Shown: positions 8,328 to 17,287 of the stretch, one piece after another | Numbering within the stretch: the stretch's first letter is position 1 | Layout: the number at the start of each line of letters is the position of its first letter | DNA from: Dehalococcoidia bacterium | GTDB lineage: Bacteria > Chloroflexota > Dehalococcoidia > SM23-28-2 > RBG-16-64-32 | Direction of reading: 5' to 3' | DNA length: 39,702 nucleotides | Assembly: GCA_030649945.1 (NCBI GenBank) | Contig: JAUSFE010000006.1 | Span: 1 to 39,702 of the forward strand | Program-made: the position numbers and the translations under genes | Notes under the pieces: generated by a model | The model's input: only the letters and a program-made list of their open reading frames with translations | Told to the model about the DNA's origin: nothing | The model's database searches: none

Positions 8328-9122
8328 ATGCGCCGCCTGTTGCTGTTCTCCCCACTGCTGTTGCTCCTCCTGACGGCCCTGGCCTGCGGCGGCGGCGGCG
8401 ACGGCGGCGACTCGAGCGCTTCGCCAGGCGACGGCGCGACGTCTACGCCGGGCGGCCAGGCCCAGCAGAGCCCCCAGGCCACGGCCATTGTGCCGCCCCT
8501 CGAAGGCCCGCCGCGCGGCGTGGCCGCGGGCGACCGGGTGGACTATCGCGAGTTGCCGGAATGGCAGCTCCCCAACCCCGGCGACCTGCCGGCGCCGCCG
8601 CCTGAGGCGCAGGGCCAGGAGTTCCACGCGCCGGAGGCCCCCGCCTGTCCGCCGGACTGGCTGGTCCTGCAGCGCCCCAGCGAAGGCTTCACTATCTGCT
8701 ACCCGCCGGACTGGCGCACCGAAGGGCACGGATACGTGGCCGCCGGCAACGAGGAGCAGTGGTACAGCCTGGGGTTGATCCTGTTCCAGGGGGAGAGGCA
8801 ACTGGCGCACGTCAGCGTCTACATGGTGCCCCGCTTCGCACAGCCCTTCACCTATACACGGGACTGCCAGCAGGCGTTTGCCGTCGCCTTCGCCGGACAG
8901 CCTGCGGTGCTCTGCCCGGACTATCCCGGCAACCCGCCGGAAGCGAAGATCATCGCGTACCACATCCGCCGTGATGACCGCGACTACTTCGTCAACGTGG
9001 TGCCCTACTTCCAGTACGACGAGGCGGCGAAGACGTACAGCGACGGCATCTCTGATAACGCCCTCGCGACGGCAATCCAGGTCGCGCAGACGTTCGGATT
9101 CATACCAATCGCCGGCCAGTGA
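8328..9122 (+). CDS. Lipoprotein with a single soluble extracellular domain
   Basis: A protein of 264 residues from ATG 8328. The signal peptide (RRLLLFSPLLLLLLTALAC) ends in the lipobox LTALAC, followed by Gly/Asp/Ser-rich and Pro/Gln-rich linkers to about residue 100. The remaining 160 residues include PACPPDWLVLQRPSEGFTI, then CYPPDWR, a strand-rich region (YSLGLILFQ, LAHVSVYMVP), DCQQAFAVAFAGQPAVLC, and a final helix ATAIQVAQTFGF. The order (a Y-P-P-x-W turn, strands, then a C-terminal helix) is reminiscent of PsbP/DUF1795-like folds, but I would not assign it on this alone. Three Cys in the domain may form one disulfide. It is transcribed opposite to its neighbours and appears monocistronic. 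Confidence 0.75.
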   Translation: MRRLLLFSPLLLLLLTALACGGGGDGGDSSASPGDGATSTPGGQAQQSPQATAIVPPLEGPPRGVAAGDRVDYRELPEWQLPNPGDLPAPPPEAQGQEFHAPEAPACPPDWLVLQRPSEGFTICYPPDWRTEGHGYVAAGNEEQWYSLGLILFQGERQLAHVSVYMVPRFAQPFTYTRDCQQAFAVAFAGQPAVLCPDYPGNPPEAKIIAYHIRRDDRDYFVNVVPYFQYDEAAKTYSDGISDNALATAIQVAQTFGFIPIAGQ

Positions 9123-9271
9123 TCCCGTCGCCCGGACGTTGGCGACCTGTGGCCAGGGCGCTTCTTCAAACCGTGTCACAGGGAGGGCCGGGCGCGCTCG
9201 CGTTCATCAGTTGCGGGTAGCGCAGGAAGTCCGCAGCGGCGGGCGATCATGTACGGCCGGAGAGGCGTGCA

Positions 9272-9305
9272 AGTAGCGCCGGCAACGGCGCCGGCCGGGG
9301 CTACT
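9272..9305. terminator. Hairpin between convergent genes, overlapping the adhesin stop codon
   Basis: Outer arms AGTAGC (9272-9277) and GCTACT (9300-9305) enclose GCCGG and CCGGC arms (9278-9282, 9291-9295). It overlaps the TAG of the 1,908-residue gene (9301-9303) and lies past the lipoprotein stop at 9122, so it could end both transcripts. There is no T-run. Confidence 0.35.
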
Positions 9306-12300
9306 GGTCCGGGCGCTTGGTCGCGTACAGCGCTGCCGCCATCAGCATAATGAGGGCCGCGCCGGCACCGGCGAGCAGCAGGACGTCCAGGTTGCCGGAT
9401 GCCGTCTCTTCCCCGCTCAACCCTGCTCCACCACGCCAGACCGGCAGCTCAACCTCGCCGCCGACGATGACCGGCGGCGTGGGAGTGGGGGTCGACGACT
9501 GCGGGTCGTCGTTGTTGGTGATGATGCAGATTGCACCCTGGCTGCCGGCCAGGGTGCCGGAGCAGCCGGAGGAGTTGGACTGGGTGTAGCCGGCGGGGCC
9601 GGACTCGCTGACGCTGTAGGCGCCGGCGTTGCAGCCCACGGTGGTGCCCGGCGCCTCAGCGCCGGGGAAGGGCGCCGGTGCGCCCGGGCAGGTCACGGTC
9701 ATGGTGAAGGCGGAGGCCAGGGCGGTGCCGCCGTTGTCGTTGACGACGTGCTTGATCACCGTGACCTGCGGCCCGACGCTGACGTTGTTCGTGATCGTGC
9801 AGGACGCGGTGCCGCTGGCCGGGATCGCCACGCCGGCGCAGGCCGCCTGGCTGGCGGTGTAGCCGGTGGGGACCGTCTCCGTCGCGGTGCAGGTGGTGCC
9901 GCCACCGGGCACGGCGTTGATGGTGAAGACGGCCGGGGTGTCCGGGTTGTCGCTGGCCGGCAGGGGGCTGACGGCGGGCGTGGCGCCGCCAACGCAGGTC
10001 ACGCTGATGCTGACGGTAGCTGTGTTGCTATCGCTGAAGTCCTTGTGGACTATGAAGGTGCCCGTGCCCGTGGGGACCTTGGTGTTGGTGAAGGTGCAGG
10101 AGACGGTCTCGCCGGGGGCCAGATCGATGCTGGCCGTCCGCGTGCCCACCGTGCCTGTGGAGTTGCTCGTGGGGTCGGTGCAGACGAGCGCGGTGAGGTT
10201 CCAGGTGGCGGCCGGGGCGTCCTCGATGACGGTACAGGCGCCGGGCGCGTGGCCGGTGGTCTTGGTGTTGAGGAGCGTGGCGTTCGTGTCGTCGTCCAGG
10301 GAGAAGGGGGAGAAGCAGGTGCCGGAGAAGGCGAAGTCCTGCGCGTCGTCAGGAACGGCGTCCTTGATGATGGTGATCGTGCCGTCCTTGGTGTTCGTGA
10401 AGGTGCAGGAGACCGTCTCGCCTGCCGCCAGATCGATGCTGGCCGTGCGCGTGCCGATGTTGACGGTGGAGTTGGGCGTGGGGTCTGTGCAGACGAGCGC
10501 GGTCAGGTTCCAGCCGGCGGCTGGGGCGTCCTCGATGACGGTGCAACTGCCCGGCGCGTGGCCGGCGGTCTTGGTGTTGGAGAGCGTGCCGTTGGTGTCG
10601 TCGTCCAGGGAGAAGGCGGCGAAGCAGGTGCCGGAGAACGAGAAGTCCTGCGCGTCGTCAGGGACGGCGTCCTTGATGATGGTGATGGTGCCGTCCTGCT
10701 GCGTGTTCGTGAAGGTGCAGGTGACCGTTTCGCCCGCCGCCAGGGCGATGGTCGCCGTCCCCGTTCCCGTACTCGTGGGTGAGGTGTCGCTGCAAACGAT
10801 GCCGGTGAGCGTCCAGCCGGCCGGGACGGTCTCCGTGACGCTGTACGTGCCGGGTGTCAGGTTGGAGAAGGTCTGTGAGTTCGGCAGCGTGCCGTCGGCG
10901 TCGTCGTCCAGACAGAAGTCGCCCGGACTGGCGCCGTTCACGTCGGGCAGGTCGCCGCTGAAGCAGAAGTCCTGGGGATCGTCGGGGATGGCGTCCTTGA
11001 TGATGGTGATGGAGCCGAGCTTGGTGTTGGTGAAGGTGCAGGAAACCGTCTCCCCAGGCGCGAAGTTGATGCTGGCCGTCCGTGTGGCGACGTTGACGGT
11101 GGTGCCGCCCGAGGGGTCGGTGCAGACAAGGGCGGTGAGCGCCCAGCCGGCCGGTGGGCCGTCCTCGATGACGGTGCAGGTGCCCGGCGCGTGGCCGACG
11201 GTCTTGGTGTTGGAGAGCGTGGGATTGGTGTCATCGTCCAGGGAGAAGGCGGCGAAGCAGGTGCCGGAGAACGAGAAGTCCTGCGGATCGTCAGGGACGG
11301 CGTCCTTGATGATCGTACTGGTGCTGTCCTTGGTGTTGGTAAATGTGCAGGTGACGGTCTCTCCCGCCGCCAGGTCGATGCTGGCCGTGCGGGTGCCGGT
11401 GTTGACGGTGGTGCCGCCGGAGGGGTCGAAGCACGATAGGCTGGTGAAGGCCCAGCCGGCCACTGGCGCGTCCTCCACCACCGTGCAACTGCCGGGCGCG
11501 TGGCCCGCGCTCTTGGTGTTGGAGAGCGTGGGGTTGGCGTCATCGTCCAGGGAGAAGGGGGAGAAGCAGGTGCCGGAGAACGAGAAGTCCTGCGGATCGT
11601 CAGGCACGGCGTCCTTGACGATGGTGATGGTGCCGTCCTTGGTGTTGGTGAAGGTGCAGGAGACGCTCTCGCCGGCCGCCAGGTCAATGCTGGCCGTCCG
11701 CGTGCCGACGCTCGTCGTCGTGCCGCCCGAGGGGTCTGTGCAAACGAGCGCGGTGAGGTTCCAGCCGGCGGCTGGGGCGTCCTCGATGACGGTGCAGGTG
11801 CCCGCCGTGTGGCCGGCGGTCTTGGTGTTGAGGAGCGTGCCGTTGGTGTCGTCGTCCAGAGAGAAGGCGGCGAAGCAGGTGCCGGAGAAGGAGAAGTCCT
11901 GGGCGTCGTCAGGATCGGCGTCCTTGATGATGGTGATGGTGCCGTCCTTGGTGTCGGTGAAGGTGCAGGAGACGGTCTCCCCCGGGGCGAGACTGATGCT
12001 CGCCGTGGCGGTACCAAGGTTGGTGGTGGTGCCGCCGGACGGGTCGCTGCAGACGAGGCTGGTCAGCACCCAGCCGCCCGGTGGGCCCATCTCGAGGCAG
12101 GTGTAGGTGGTGGGCAAGAGGTTAGTGAAGGTCTGCGAGTTGCTGAACGGCGGAAGGGCATCGTCGTCCAGCGTGAAGGTGCCGATGCTGGGGGTGCAGT
12201 TGAAGGCGAAGTCCTGGACGGGGTCATCAGGAATGGCGTTCTTGGTTATCGTGATGTTACCGCGCTTTGTATCGAGGAAAGTGCACTTCACCGTCTCGCC

Positions 12301-15027
12301 GGCCTCAAGCTGGAATGTGGCGGTGCTGCCTGTGCCTGAGCTATTGGTGTCGTTGCAGGTGATCGACGTCAGATCCCAGCCGAGGGGAACGGTTTCGGTG
12401 GAGGTGTAGGTGCCGGGCAGGAGATTATTGACCACGATCTGCTGTCCATCAGAGATGCTGCCGGCGGCATCGCCGCTGAAGGTGAAGGTCTGCAGGTCCC
12501 CATCGGGGTTAGTCTGCTTCTCGACGATAATCGTCCCCCGTTTGGTGTCGTTGAATGTGCACGTGATGTCGTCACCGGCGGACACGATGATGTTGGCGCC
12601 GTTGGTGTAGGGCCCGCCGCCCGGGCCGAAGGGGCCGCCCACGCAGGTGGCGCCGGTCAGGCTCCAGCCTGTGGGGACGGTCTCGGTAATGGTGTAGGTG
12701 CCCGACGTGAGGTTGCTGCAGGCGGCTGGGGCGGTGGCGTCAGCCAGGCTGAGGGGGCCGCAGGCTGTGGGGCCGGTGACTGTAAAGCTGAAGAGCTGTG
12801 GGTCTCCACTGGGGGTGGTGACTTTATCAACGGTGATCTTGGCCAGCTTGATGTTGGTGAAGGTGCAGGTGATGCTCTCGCCGGCGTCGAGGTCGATGGT
12901 GACGGTGCGTGTACCCAGGTTGATGATGCTACCGCCGTCGGTGTCGCCCGCGCAGACGATACTGGTGAGGTTCCAGACGCTGGGCGGCGCGTCCTCGCTC
13001 ACGTTGTAGGACCCCGGCGGCTCGTTGGCGGAGTGGGTGTTGGACAGCGTGCCGTCGGCGTCGTCGTCCAGACAGAAGTCGCCCGGGCTGGCGCCGTTCA
13101 CGTCGGGCAGGTCGCCGCTGTAGCAGAAGTCCTGGGGATCGTCGGGGTCGGCGTCCTTCACGATCTTGATGCTGCCCTGGGCGTTGGTGTAGGTGCAGGT
13201 AACAGTCTCAGCGGGGTCGAGGTCGATAGTGGCGGTTCGGGTCGGCACGCTGGTGCTGCTGCCGCCATCGGGGTCGATGCAGGTCAGCAGGGTGAGGGCC
13301 CAGCCGGCGGGCGGCCCATTCTCTGTGCAGGTGTAGGAGCCCGCGGCCACGCTGCTGAAGGTCTTCGTATTCGACAGGATGATCACTTCGCCGTCGTCGT
13401 CGAGGTTGAAGCTGCCCAGGGACCCGGAGCAGGTGAAGCTGAAGTCCTGGGCGTTGTTGGGTACGGCGTCCTTGATGATGACGATGCTTCCGGACCCGTT
13501 GTTCGTGTACGTACAGGTGATGGTCTCGCCGGGGTCCACGTCGATGGTGGCGGTGCGTGTGCCCAGGTTCGTACTGCTGCCGGAGTCCGGGTCCGAGCAC
13601 ACCAGGGCGGAGAGGCTCCAGAAGGTGGGCGGCCCGTTCTCGGTACAGGTATACGTGCCCGGCGTCACGGTGTTGAACATCTTGGTGTTGGAGAGGGTGC
13701 CATCGGCGTCGTCATCAAGGTTGAAGCTGCCCAGGGCGCCGGAGCAGGTGAAGCTGAAGTCCTGGGCGTTGTCTGGCACGGCGTTCTTCACGATCTGAAT
13801 CTTGCCCTGGTACACCTGGACGTCGGCGCCCTTGATCTGGTTGTCCTGGGAGCCCAGGGAGTCGCCGTCCAGGGTGGAAAGCTTGAAGTGGTAGGGGCCG
13901 CCGCCGATCTGGGAAGCGCCCTGGCCGGCGCCCCAGCCCCAGCCTACCGCCGTGCCGGTGACTGCCAGGTGGCCGCCGAGCTCGATGAGGATCGTTTCGG
14001 AGGTGGAGGTCCACGTCAGGGTGTAATTGACGTCGGAGTCGCCGGTGTCGGGGCCCGAGTGGCTCAGCGAAGTGAAGGAAGCCGCGGTGATGGGGTCTTC
14101 CCCGTAGATCTTGATGGTGCGGTTGCCGAAGGCGACCTCGAAAGCCGTGATCCTGGTGAGGGTGGAGCCTTCCGTGCCGTCCACGTAGGTATCGTCCGGA
14201 ATGGAGACGACGAAGGAATAGCCGGTGGTGCGGAGGGAGGTGCAGATGCCCGCCAGGCTTGCCGGGGGCCCGATGTCGGCGGCGCAGGCCTGGCCGTTCA
14301 GGTCATTGAAGGGGATGCCGGCCGCGGCGGCGCCGGAAATCGCCTGGCCGTAGGAAGTGAGCCAGTCGTAGGAGTGGATGCCGCCCTTGGTGGCCTGGTG
14401 GCTGAAAGTGAGGTCGTGGACGTTCCCGCTGGTGCTGGCGACCTCCTTCAAGACGAGGCGTTGGGGAGTGGACATGCTCTCGAAGTACATCGAGTTGTTG
14501 TCCTGGAGTATGGAGCCGATCCAGACGCAGTCGCCCAGGGTGGGGTTTTCGTTGGAGCACTGCTTGAAGTCAGTGACCAGCGGCGAGTCCGTGAAGGTGG
14601 TGCTGGCGAGGGGCGTCTCGGAGAAGTTGCCGTTCCAGGAGACCGGATAGACCCTCACCTCGTAGGTGCCAAGGAGGCCGTCCAGTTTGTAGTTGTAGAT
14701 GAAGGAGCCGGACGCGTTCGTCAGGACGGTGTCCCAGCCGAGGGTGAGGGTACCATCGCCCTTGACGACGCTGCCGTCGGGGCGGATTACGGGGACGTCA
14801 TAGTAGGTGCCGGGGGCGAAACCGCCGCCGGTGATGATGACTGTCTCCGACGGGTGGTAGTCTGCCTTATCGGTGGTGACTATGGGGGCGCCGTGTCCGG
14901 TGAACACCTGCAGCGCAGCGAACAAGGCCACCGCCGCGAGCGCCAGGGCGAAAACGGCAAGACCAGACCGCCGCCGGACGAGGACCAGGCGCCTGAGCGA
15001 CCAGAGAAGCGGGGGAGAGCGCTGCAC
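9301..15027 (-). CDS. Giant adhesin-like protein with twelve prealbumin/Cna-B-like repeats
   Basis: A 1,908-residue protein with a GTG start at 15025-15027. Residues about 20-42 form a signal sequence. An N-terminal region follows with VTTDKADYHPSETVIITGGGF, an Ig-like segment common in bacterial surface proteins, then a strand-rich domain to about 400. Residues about 405-1650 hold twelve repeats of 92-110 residues opening with ITIIKDAVPDD and closing with SCTFTNTK. Each has a Lys in the first strand, a Glu in a VIEDAP or VTETVP motif, and a final Asn or Asp, matching the Cna-B isopeptide triad. Eleven repeats also have four Cys. Two further domains follow (about 1650-1835, DUF5979-like, with TCTATETVPTGYT), then a Pro/Thr linker and a C-terminal membrane span (LLLAGAGAALIMLMAAALY) before KRPDQ. 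The family suggests a stalk-like surface adhesin; the ligand is unknown. Confidence 0.85.
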   Translation of the reverse strand: MQRSPPLLWSLRRLVLVRRRSGLAVFALALAAVALFAALQVFTGHGAPIVTTDKADYHPSETVIITGGGFAPGTYYDVPVIRPDGSVVKGDGTLTLGWDTVLTNASGSFIYNYKLDGLLGTYEVRVYPVSWNGNFSETPLASTTFTDSPLVTDFKQCSNENPTLGDCVWIGSILQDNNSMYFESMSTPQRLVLKEVASTSGNVHDLTFSHQATKGGIHSYDWLTSYGQAISGAAAAGIPFNDLNGQACAADIGPPASLAGICTSLRTTGYSFVVSIPDDTYVDGTEGSTLTRITAFEVAFGNRTIKIYGEDPITAASFTSLSHSGPDTGDSDVNYTLTWTSTSETILIELGGHLAVTGTAVGWGWGAGQGASQIGGGPYHFKLSTLDGDSLGSQDNQIKGADVQVYQGKIQIVKNAVPDNAQDFSFTCSGALGSFNLDDDADGTLSNTKMFNTVTPGTYTCTENGPPTFWSLSALVCSDPDSGSSTNLGTRTATIDVDPGETITCTYTNNGSGSIVIIKDAVPNNAQDFSFTCSGSLGSFNLDDDGEVIILSNTKTFSSVAAGSYTCTENGPPAGWALTLLTCIDPDGGSSTSVPTRTATIDLDPAETVTCTYTNAQGSIKIVKDADPDDPQDFCYSGDLPDVNGASPGDFCLDDDADGTLSNTHSANEPPGSYNVSEDAPPSVWNLTSIVCAGDTDGGSIINLGTRTVTIDLDAGESITCTFTNIKLAKITVDKVTTPSGDPQLFSFTVTGPTACGPLSLADATAPAACSNLTSGTYTITETVPTGWSLTGATCVGGPFGPGGGPYTNGANIIVSAGDDITCTFNDTKRGTIIVEKQTNPDGDLQTFTFSGDAAGSISDGQQIVVNNLLPGTYTSTETVPLGWDLTSITCNDTNSSGTGSTATFQLEAGETVKCTFLDTKRGNITITKNAIPDDPVQDFAFNCTPSIGTFTLDDDALPPFSNSQTFTNLLPTTYTCLEMGPPGGWVLTSLVCSDPSGGTTTNLGTATASISLAPGETVSCTFTDTKDGTITIIKDADPDDAQDFSFSGTCFAAFSLDDDTNGTLLNTKTAGHTAGTCTVIEDAPAAGWNLTALVCTDPSGGTTTSVGTRTASIDLAAGESVSCTFTNTKDGTITIVKDAVPDDPQDFSFSGTCFSPFSLDDDANPTLSNTKSAGHAPGSCTVVEDAPVAGWAFTSLSCFDPSGGTTVNTGTRTASIDLAAGETVTCTFTNTKDSTSTIIKDAVPDDPQDFSFSGTCFAAFSLDDDTNPTLSNTKTVGHAPGTCTVIEDGPPAGWALTALVCTDPSGGTTVNVATRTASINFAPGETVSCTFTNTKLGSITIIKDAIPDDPQDFCFSGDLPDVNGASPGDFCLDDDADGTLPNSQTFSNLTPGTYSVTETVPAGWTLTGIVCSDTSPTSTGTGTATIALAAGETVTCTFTNTQQDGTITIIKDAVPDDAQDFSFSGTCFAAFSLDDDTNGTLSNTKTAGHAPGSCTVIEDAPAAGWNLTALVCTDPTPNSTVNIGTRTASIDLAAGETVSCTFTNTKDGTITIIKDAVPDDAQDFAFSGTCFSPFSLDDDTNATLLNTKTTGHAPGACTVIEDAPAATWNLTALVCTDPTSNSTGTVGTRTASIDLAPGETVSCTFTNTKVPTGTGTFIVHKDFSDSNTATVSISVTCVGGATPAVSPLPASDNPDTPAVFTINAVPGGGTTCTATETVPTGYTASQAACAGVAIPASGTASCTITNNVSVGPQVTVIKHVVNDNGGTALASAFTMTVTCPGAPAPFPGAEAPGTTVGCNAGAYSVSESGPAGYTQSNSSGCSGTLAGSQGAICIITNNDDPQSSTPTPTPPVIVGGEVELPVWRGGAGLSGEETASGNLDVLLLAGAGAALIMLMAAALYATKRPDQ
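10075..13815 (-). repeat. Tandem DNA repeat, period mostly about 309 bp, within the adhesin
   Basis: Twelve tandem units of about 275-330 bp encode the prealbumin-like domains. The same phrase (aggtgcagg near a GTC-TC-C box) recurs at 10092, 10401, 10713 and 11034. Units nearest the 3' end of the gene (10.1-10.7 kb and 11.0-12.0 kb) are the most alike at DNA level. Units toward 12.1-13.0 kb are divergent. Confidence 0.85.
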
Positions 15028-15087
15028 TCTAGACGCCGCCCTCTACTGCTCGGCGAAGTGGTGACGAGCCGGGGGCGGCAAGGCGCC

Positions 15088-15115
15088 GGGCCAAAGCGCG
15101 AAAGCGCGCAGGCCC
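15088..15115 (-). promoter_or_regulatory. Stem-loop in the adhesin mRNA leader
   Basis: On the minus strand GGGCC, TGC, GCGC, TTTC, GCGC, TTT, GGCCC forms a two-part stem (5 and 4 base pairs) with a small internal loop and a tetraloop. It sits about 60-90 bases before the GTG start. Its role is not known. Confidence 0.35.
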
Positions 15116-15202
15116 TGGGAAGAAGCGCCGGCGCAGGCCGGACATTACGCGATTACGCGTAGACGGAAACAACTCACCGCACCCCCAGAGAGCGTTTGCG
15201 TC

Positions 15203-15231
15203 ATTATTGCTTGCACCCGAGAACTTGTCAA
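15203..15231 (-). promoter_or_regulatory. Strong sigma70-type promoter of the giant adhesin
   Basis: On the minus strand TTGACA (15226-15231), exactly 17 bases, then AATAAT (15203-15208), five of six to consensus. The -35 box lies inside a perfect palindrome AACTTG-T-CAAGTT (15222-15234), a plausible operator. The leader would be about 170 bases. Confidence 0.6.
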
Positions 15232-15523
15232 GTTGGCGGCAGGCGTTTGCGGCTGCAGATCGCGCGTCGCCGCCAGGAACGAGCCGGATACGGCGCCGGG
15301 ATGATGAGTGGACAGACGTCAGCAAGAGCGCGCACCCCCGTACGGCCAATTGTCGCAGCGGGCCGGGGTATGTCAAGGCGTTGGGGCCACAGACACACTA
15401 CATAAGTTTTTCCCACGTACCCACGGCGCCGTCCCCTTCCGGGCCGCAAAACAGGCGCTGCCGCCATACCGGAGGCCTTGGGAAGCGGGGTGGGGAACCA
15501 GAAGTGGGCTTGTCAGCAGCCCG

Positions 15524-16486
15524 TTAGGCCGGTCCGGGCGAGCAGAGAGCCCCGGCCGCCGTTGCCAGCCGCACCGCCCGCCGCAGGATGATCAGGGCGT
15601 CCCGGGCGCCCAGCCGCCCGTCGCAGTCGATGTCCGCGGATCGGCCGCAGCCGCGGGCCCCGCCGAGGCCCGCCAGGCCCCTGAGCACGGCGAGCGCGTC
15701 GCGGGAATCCACCCGGCCGTCGCAGTCCATGTCGCCCCGGACTGCAACGCCGGCCGCGGGCGCCGGAGCAGTTGCGGCCGTCGGCGTGGGTGGTGGAGAT
15801 GGTCTGGCCGTCGGGCTCGGCGTGGGTGACGGCGAAGCCGTTGGCGCCGGTGGTGGTGTGGGTGACGGTGACGGCGATGGGCTGGCGCCTGGGGACGGCG
15901 AATCCGTGGGTGCCGCTGTCGGCGTCGGGCTCGCGGTCGGCGCCGGCGGTGGCGCGGGATTCTCGACGCCGCCGAAGTCGTTCGACCAGTACCAGCCGAA
16001 CGTGCTGTCCGCTGAGTAGGCGCGGGCCAGGCCCATCACCAGGTAGTGGGGGCCCAGCATGTTCGCGTTGTGGCCGGGCGAGGCGCGCCACAGGTCGAAC
16101 GCCTGCTGCGCGGAAGTCGCCCCCGCCGCCAGGTTCTCCCCCAGCCAGGTGTTGTAGCTGTAGCCGAAAGCCGCCATCCGCTGGAACGGATTGCGCCCCA
16201 GCGAGTCCGTGTGCGAGAAGTAGTTTCGGGCGCTCATATCCGCGCTCATCCAGCGCGAGGCGTCCTCCAGCTGCGGGTCTATGGCGAGCGGCGGCAGGCC
16301 GTTCTCCTGCCGGTACTGATTGATCAGCGCCGCGAAGGCCTGCTCCTCAGAGTCCAGGACGGGCGCCGCCGCCGCCCTCTGCGGGGGACTGGCGCACACG
16401 AGCACCGCCAGGGCGGCCGCCACCAGCGCGGCCGCGGCCAGCATCAGCGGCGCTCTCGTCTGTTTTCTTGCCACACTGCCACCCAT
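15524..16486 (-). CDS. Secreted CAP (SCP/PR1) domain protein with dockerin
   Basis: A protein of 320 residues from ATG 16484-16486; this start gives a normal signal peptide (MLAAAALVAAALAVLVCAS), whereas an ATG at 16549 would add 21 Pro/Ala-rich residues. Residues about 45-165 form a CAP domain: EEQAFAALINQYRQENGLPPL, MSARNYFSHTDSLG with the conserved His, GENLAAG with the conserved Glu, WRASPGHNANML with the second His, then WYWSNDFGG. A Pro/Thr/Ser linker of about 75 residues follows. The C-terminus has two dockerin half-sites, MDCDGRVDSRDALAVLRGLAG and IDCDGRLGARDALIILRRAV. This dockerin subtype differs from those of the 903- and 1,799-residue proteins. CAP proteins are secreted and in bacteria often stabilise the surface or bind lipids or glycans; no enzymatic activity is assumed. 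Confidence 0.88.
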   Translation of the reverse strand: MGGSVARKQTRAPLMLAAAALVAAALAVLVCASPPQRAAAAPVLDSEEQAFAALINQYRQENGLPPLAIDPQLEDASRWMSADMSARNYFSHTDSLGRNPFQRMAAFGYSYNTWLGENLAAGATSAQQAFDLWRASPGHNANMLGPHYLVMGLARAYSADSTFGWYWSNDFGGVENPAPPPAPTASPTPTAAPTDSPSPGASPSPSPSPTPPPAPTASPSPTPSPTARPSPPPTPTAATAPAPAAGVAVRGDMDCDGRVDSRDALAVLRGLAGLGGARGCGRSADIDCDGRLGARDALIILRRAVRLATAAGALCSPGPA

Positions 16487-17058
16487 CTCGGTTAGCGCCA
16501 GGCGTGTCTCCGGGGACGCGGGTGCCCGGGGCGCCGGCGGAACTCCCATAACAGTGAGACAGCCGTAGATGGGCGCCCGTTACGGCAGGTGACGGAGCGT
16601 CAGGATAAGAATGGATTAAGGTGTGGCAGCGCTAGTAGACGTAGGGAGGTACCTTCAGGTGCCTCCAACCGGGGCGGGGCGGGGTGGGGGAGCCTCGCCC
16701 GCGGGTGGGGACGCACGGCATCTCTACGCGGTGCATATATATATGGAAGGGACGCCGGGTCGGGCCGGCCTGGCCGGAGGAGGGTGCAGGGCGATGGCCG
16801 CAGTGCCTAGGCTGCGCGCTAAGGTTAGGATCACGAAGCGCCGACCAGCCGCCCTCCGCATGTGTGCGAGCCAAACATTAGCGCGCAATTGGGGCGTCCC
16901 GGGGCTCGCTGGGGCCCGTTTTTGCGTGATCGGCCCGCCGCGCGCGCCCGCCGCCGCCGCTTTTTGCGTGTGCGGACGGTTTTGGCCGGGCCTCGCGCCA
17001 TCGCGCGGGCTGCCGCCTGCCCCTGAGTCGCCGCGCCGCCGGGCCCCGGCCTGGGCTA

Positions 17059-17103
17059 CCTTTGTGCCTTCCCTTCGTGCCTTTGTGCCTTCGTGGTAAG
17101 AAC
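17059..17103. repeat. Dispersed CTTTGTGCCTTCGTGGT element, copy 1
   Basis: A run of related short words (CCTTTGTGCCTT, CCCTTCGTGCC, then TTTGTGCCTTCGTGGT) followed by AAGAAC. Related copies occur at 34225-34280 and 35197-35249. Here only one orientation is present. Confidence 0.55.
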
Positions 17104-17234
17104 CCCGCTTGGAGAAGGCAATGTTCGGTGAAGCGATGGCGAGCAGGTAACCTTTTTGCTTCTGGCCGCGTTTGGAAAAGGTAGAATGCACGCAGCCTTT
17201 CAGAAGGGAAGGAGAAGCCTTGTATGCGAGGGGG

Positions 17235-17263
17235 TTGACACCCGTCACTCGAGAAACGAGAAT
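17235..17263 (+). promoter_or_regulatory. Promoter of the 1,799-residue surface protein
   Basis: TTGACA (17235-17240), a 17-base spacer, then GAGAAT (17258-17263). Transcription should begin near 17270, leaving about 75 bases of A-rich leader with an AAGGAGG at 17332-17338. Confidence 0.5.
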
Positions 17264-17278
17264 TTCGCGACAGTGACG
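17243..17278. promoter_or_regulatory. Inverted repeat enclosing the -10 box
   Basis: CGTCACT (17243-17249) and AGTGACG (17272-17278) are perfect inverted arms 22 bases apart, spanning the -10 box and expected start point. The layout suits a repressor operator. Confidence 0.35.
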
Positions 17279-17287
17279 AGAGGATTA

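Larger units (their letters stand above)
15028..15523. other. Intergenic region: adhesin promoter and 5' leader
   Basis: 496 bases between the CAP-domain gene and the adhesin, both on the minus strand. It holds the promoter at 15203-15231, a hairpin at 15088-15115 inside the leader, and a weak GGGCT/AGCCC hairpin (15506-15522) directly past the CAP stop codon. No gene is supported here. Confidence 0.5.

Noticed and set aside
10075-13815. CRISPR-like array
   Set aside because: Repeat units are about 300 bp, coding and in frame, with no short repeat/unique spacer pattern and no cas genes.
13033-15162. 709-residue open frame on the plus strand, opposite the adhesin
   Set aside because: It is Gly/Val/Ala/Asp-rich with no domain, signal peptide or ribosome site. 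It mirrors the GC-rich third positions of the real minus-strand gene.
16724-17248. Minus-strand open frames of 174-188 residues before the 1,799-residue gene
   Set aside because: They run through the dispersed repeat and the promoter of the plus-strand gene and show no domain or ribosome site.
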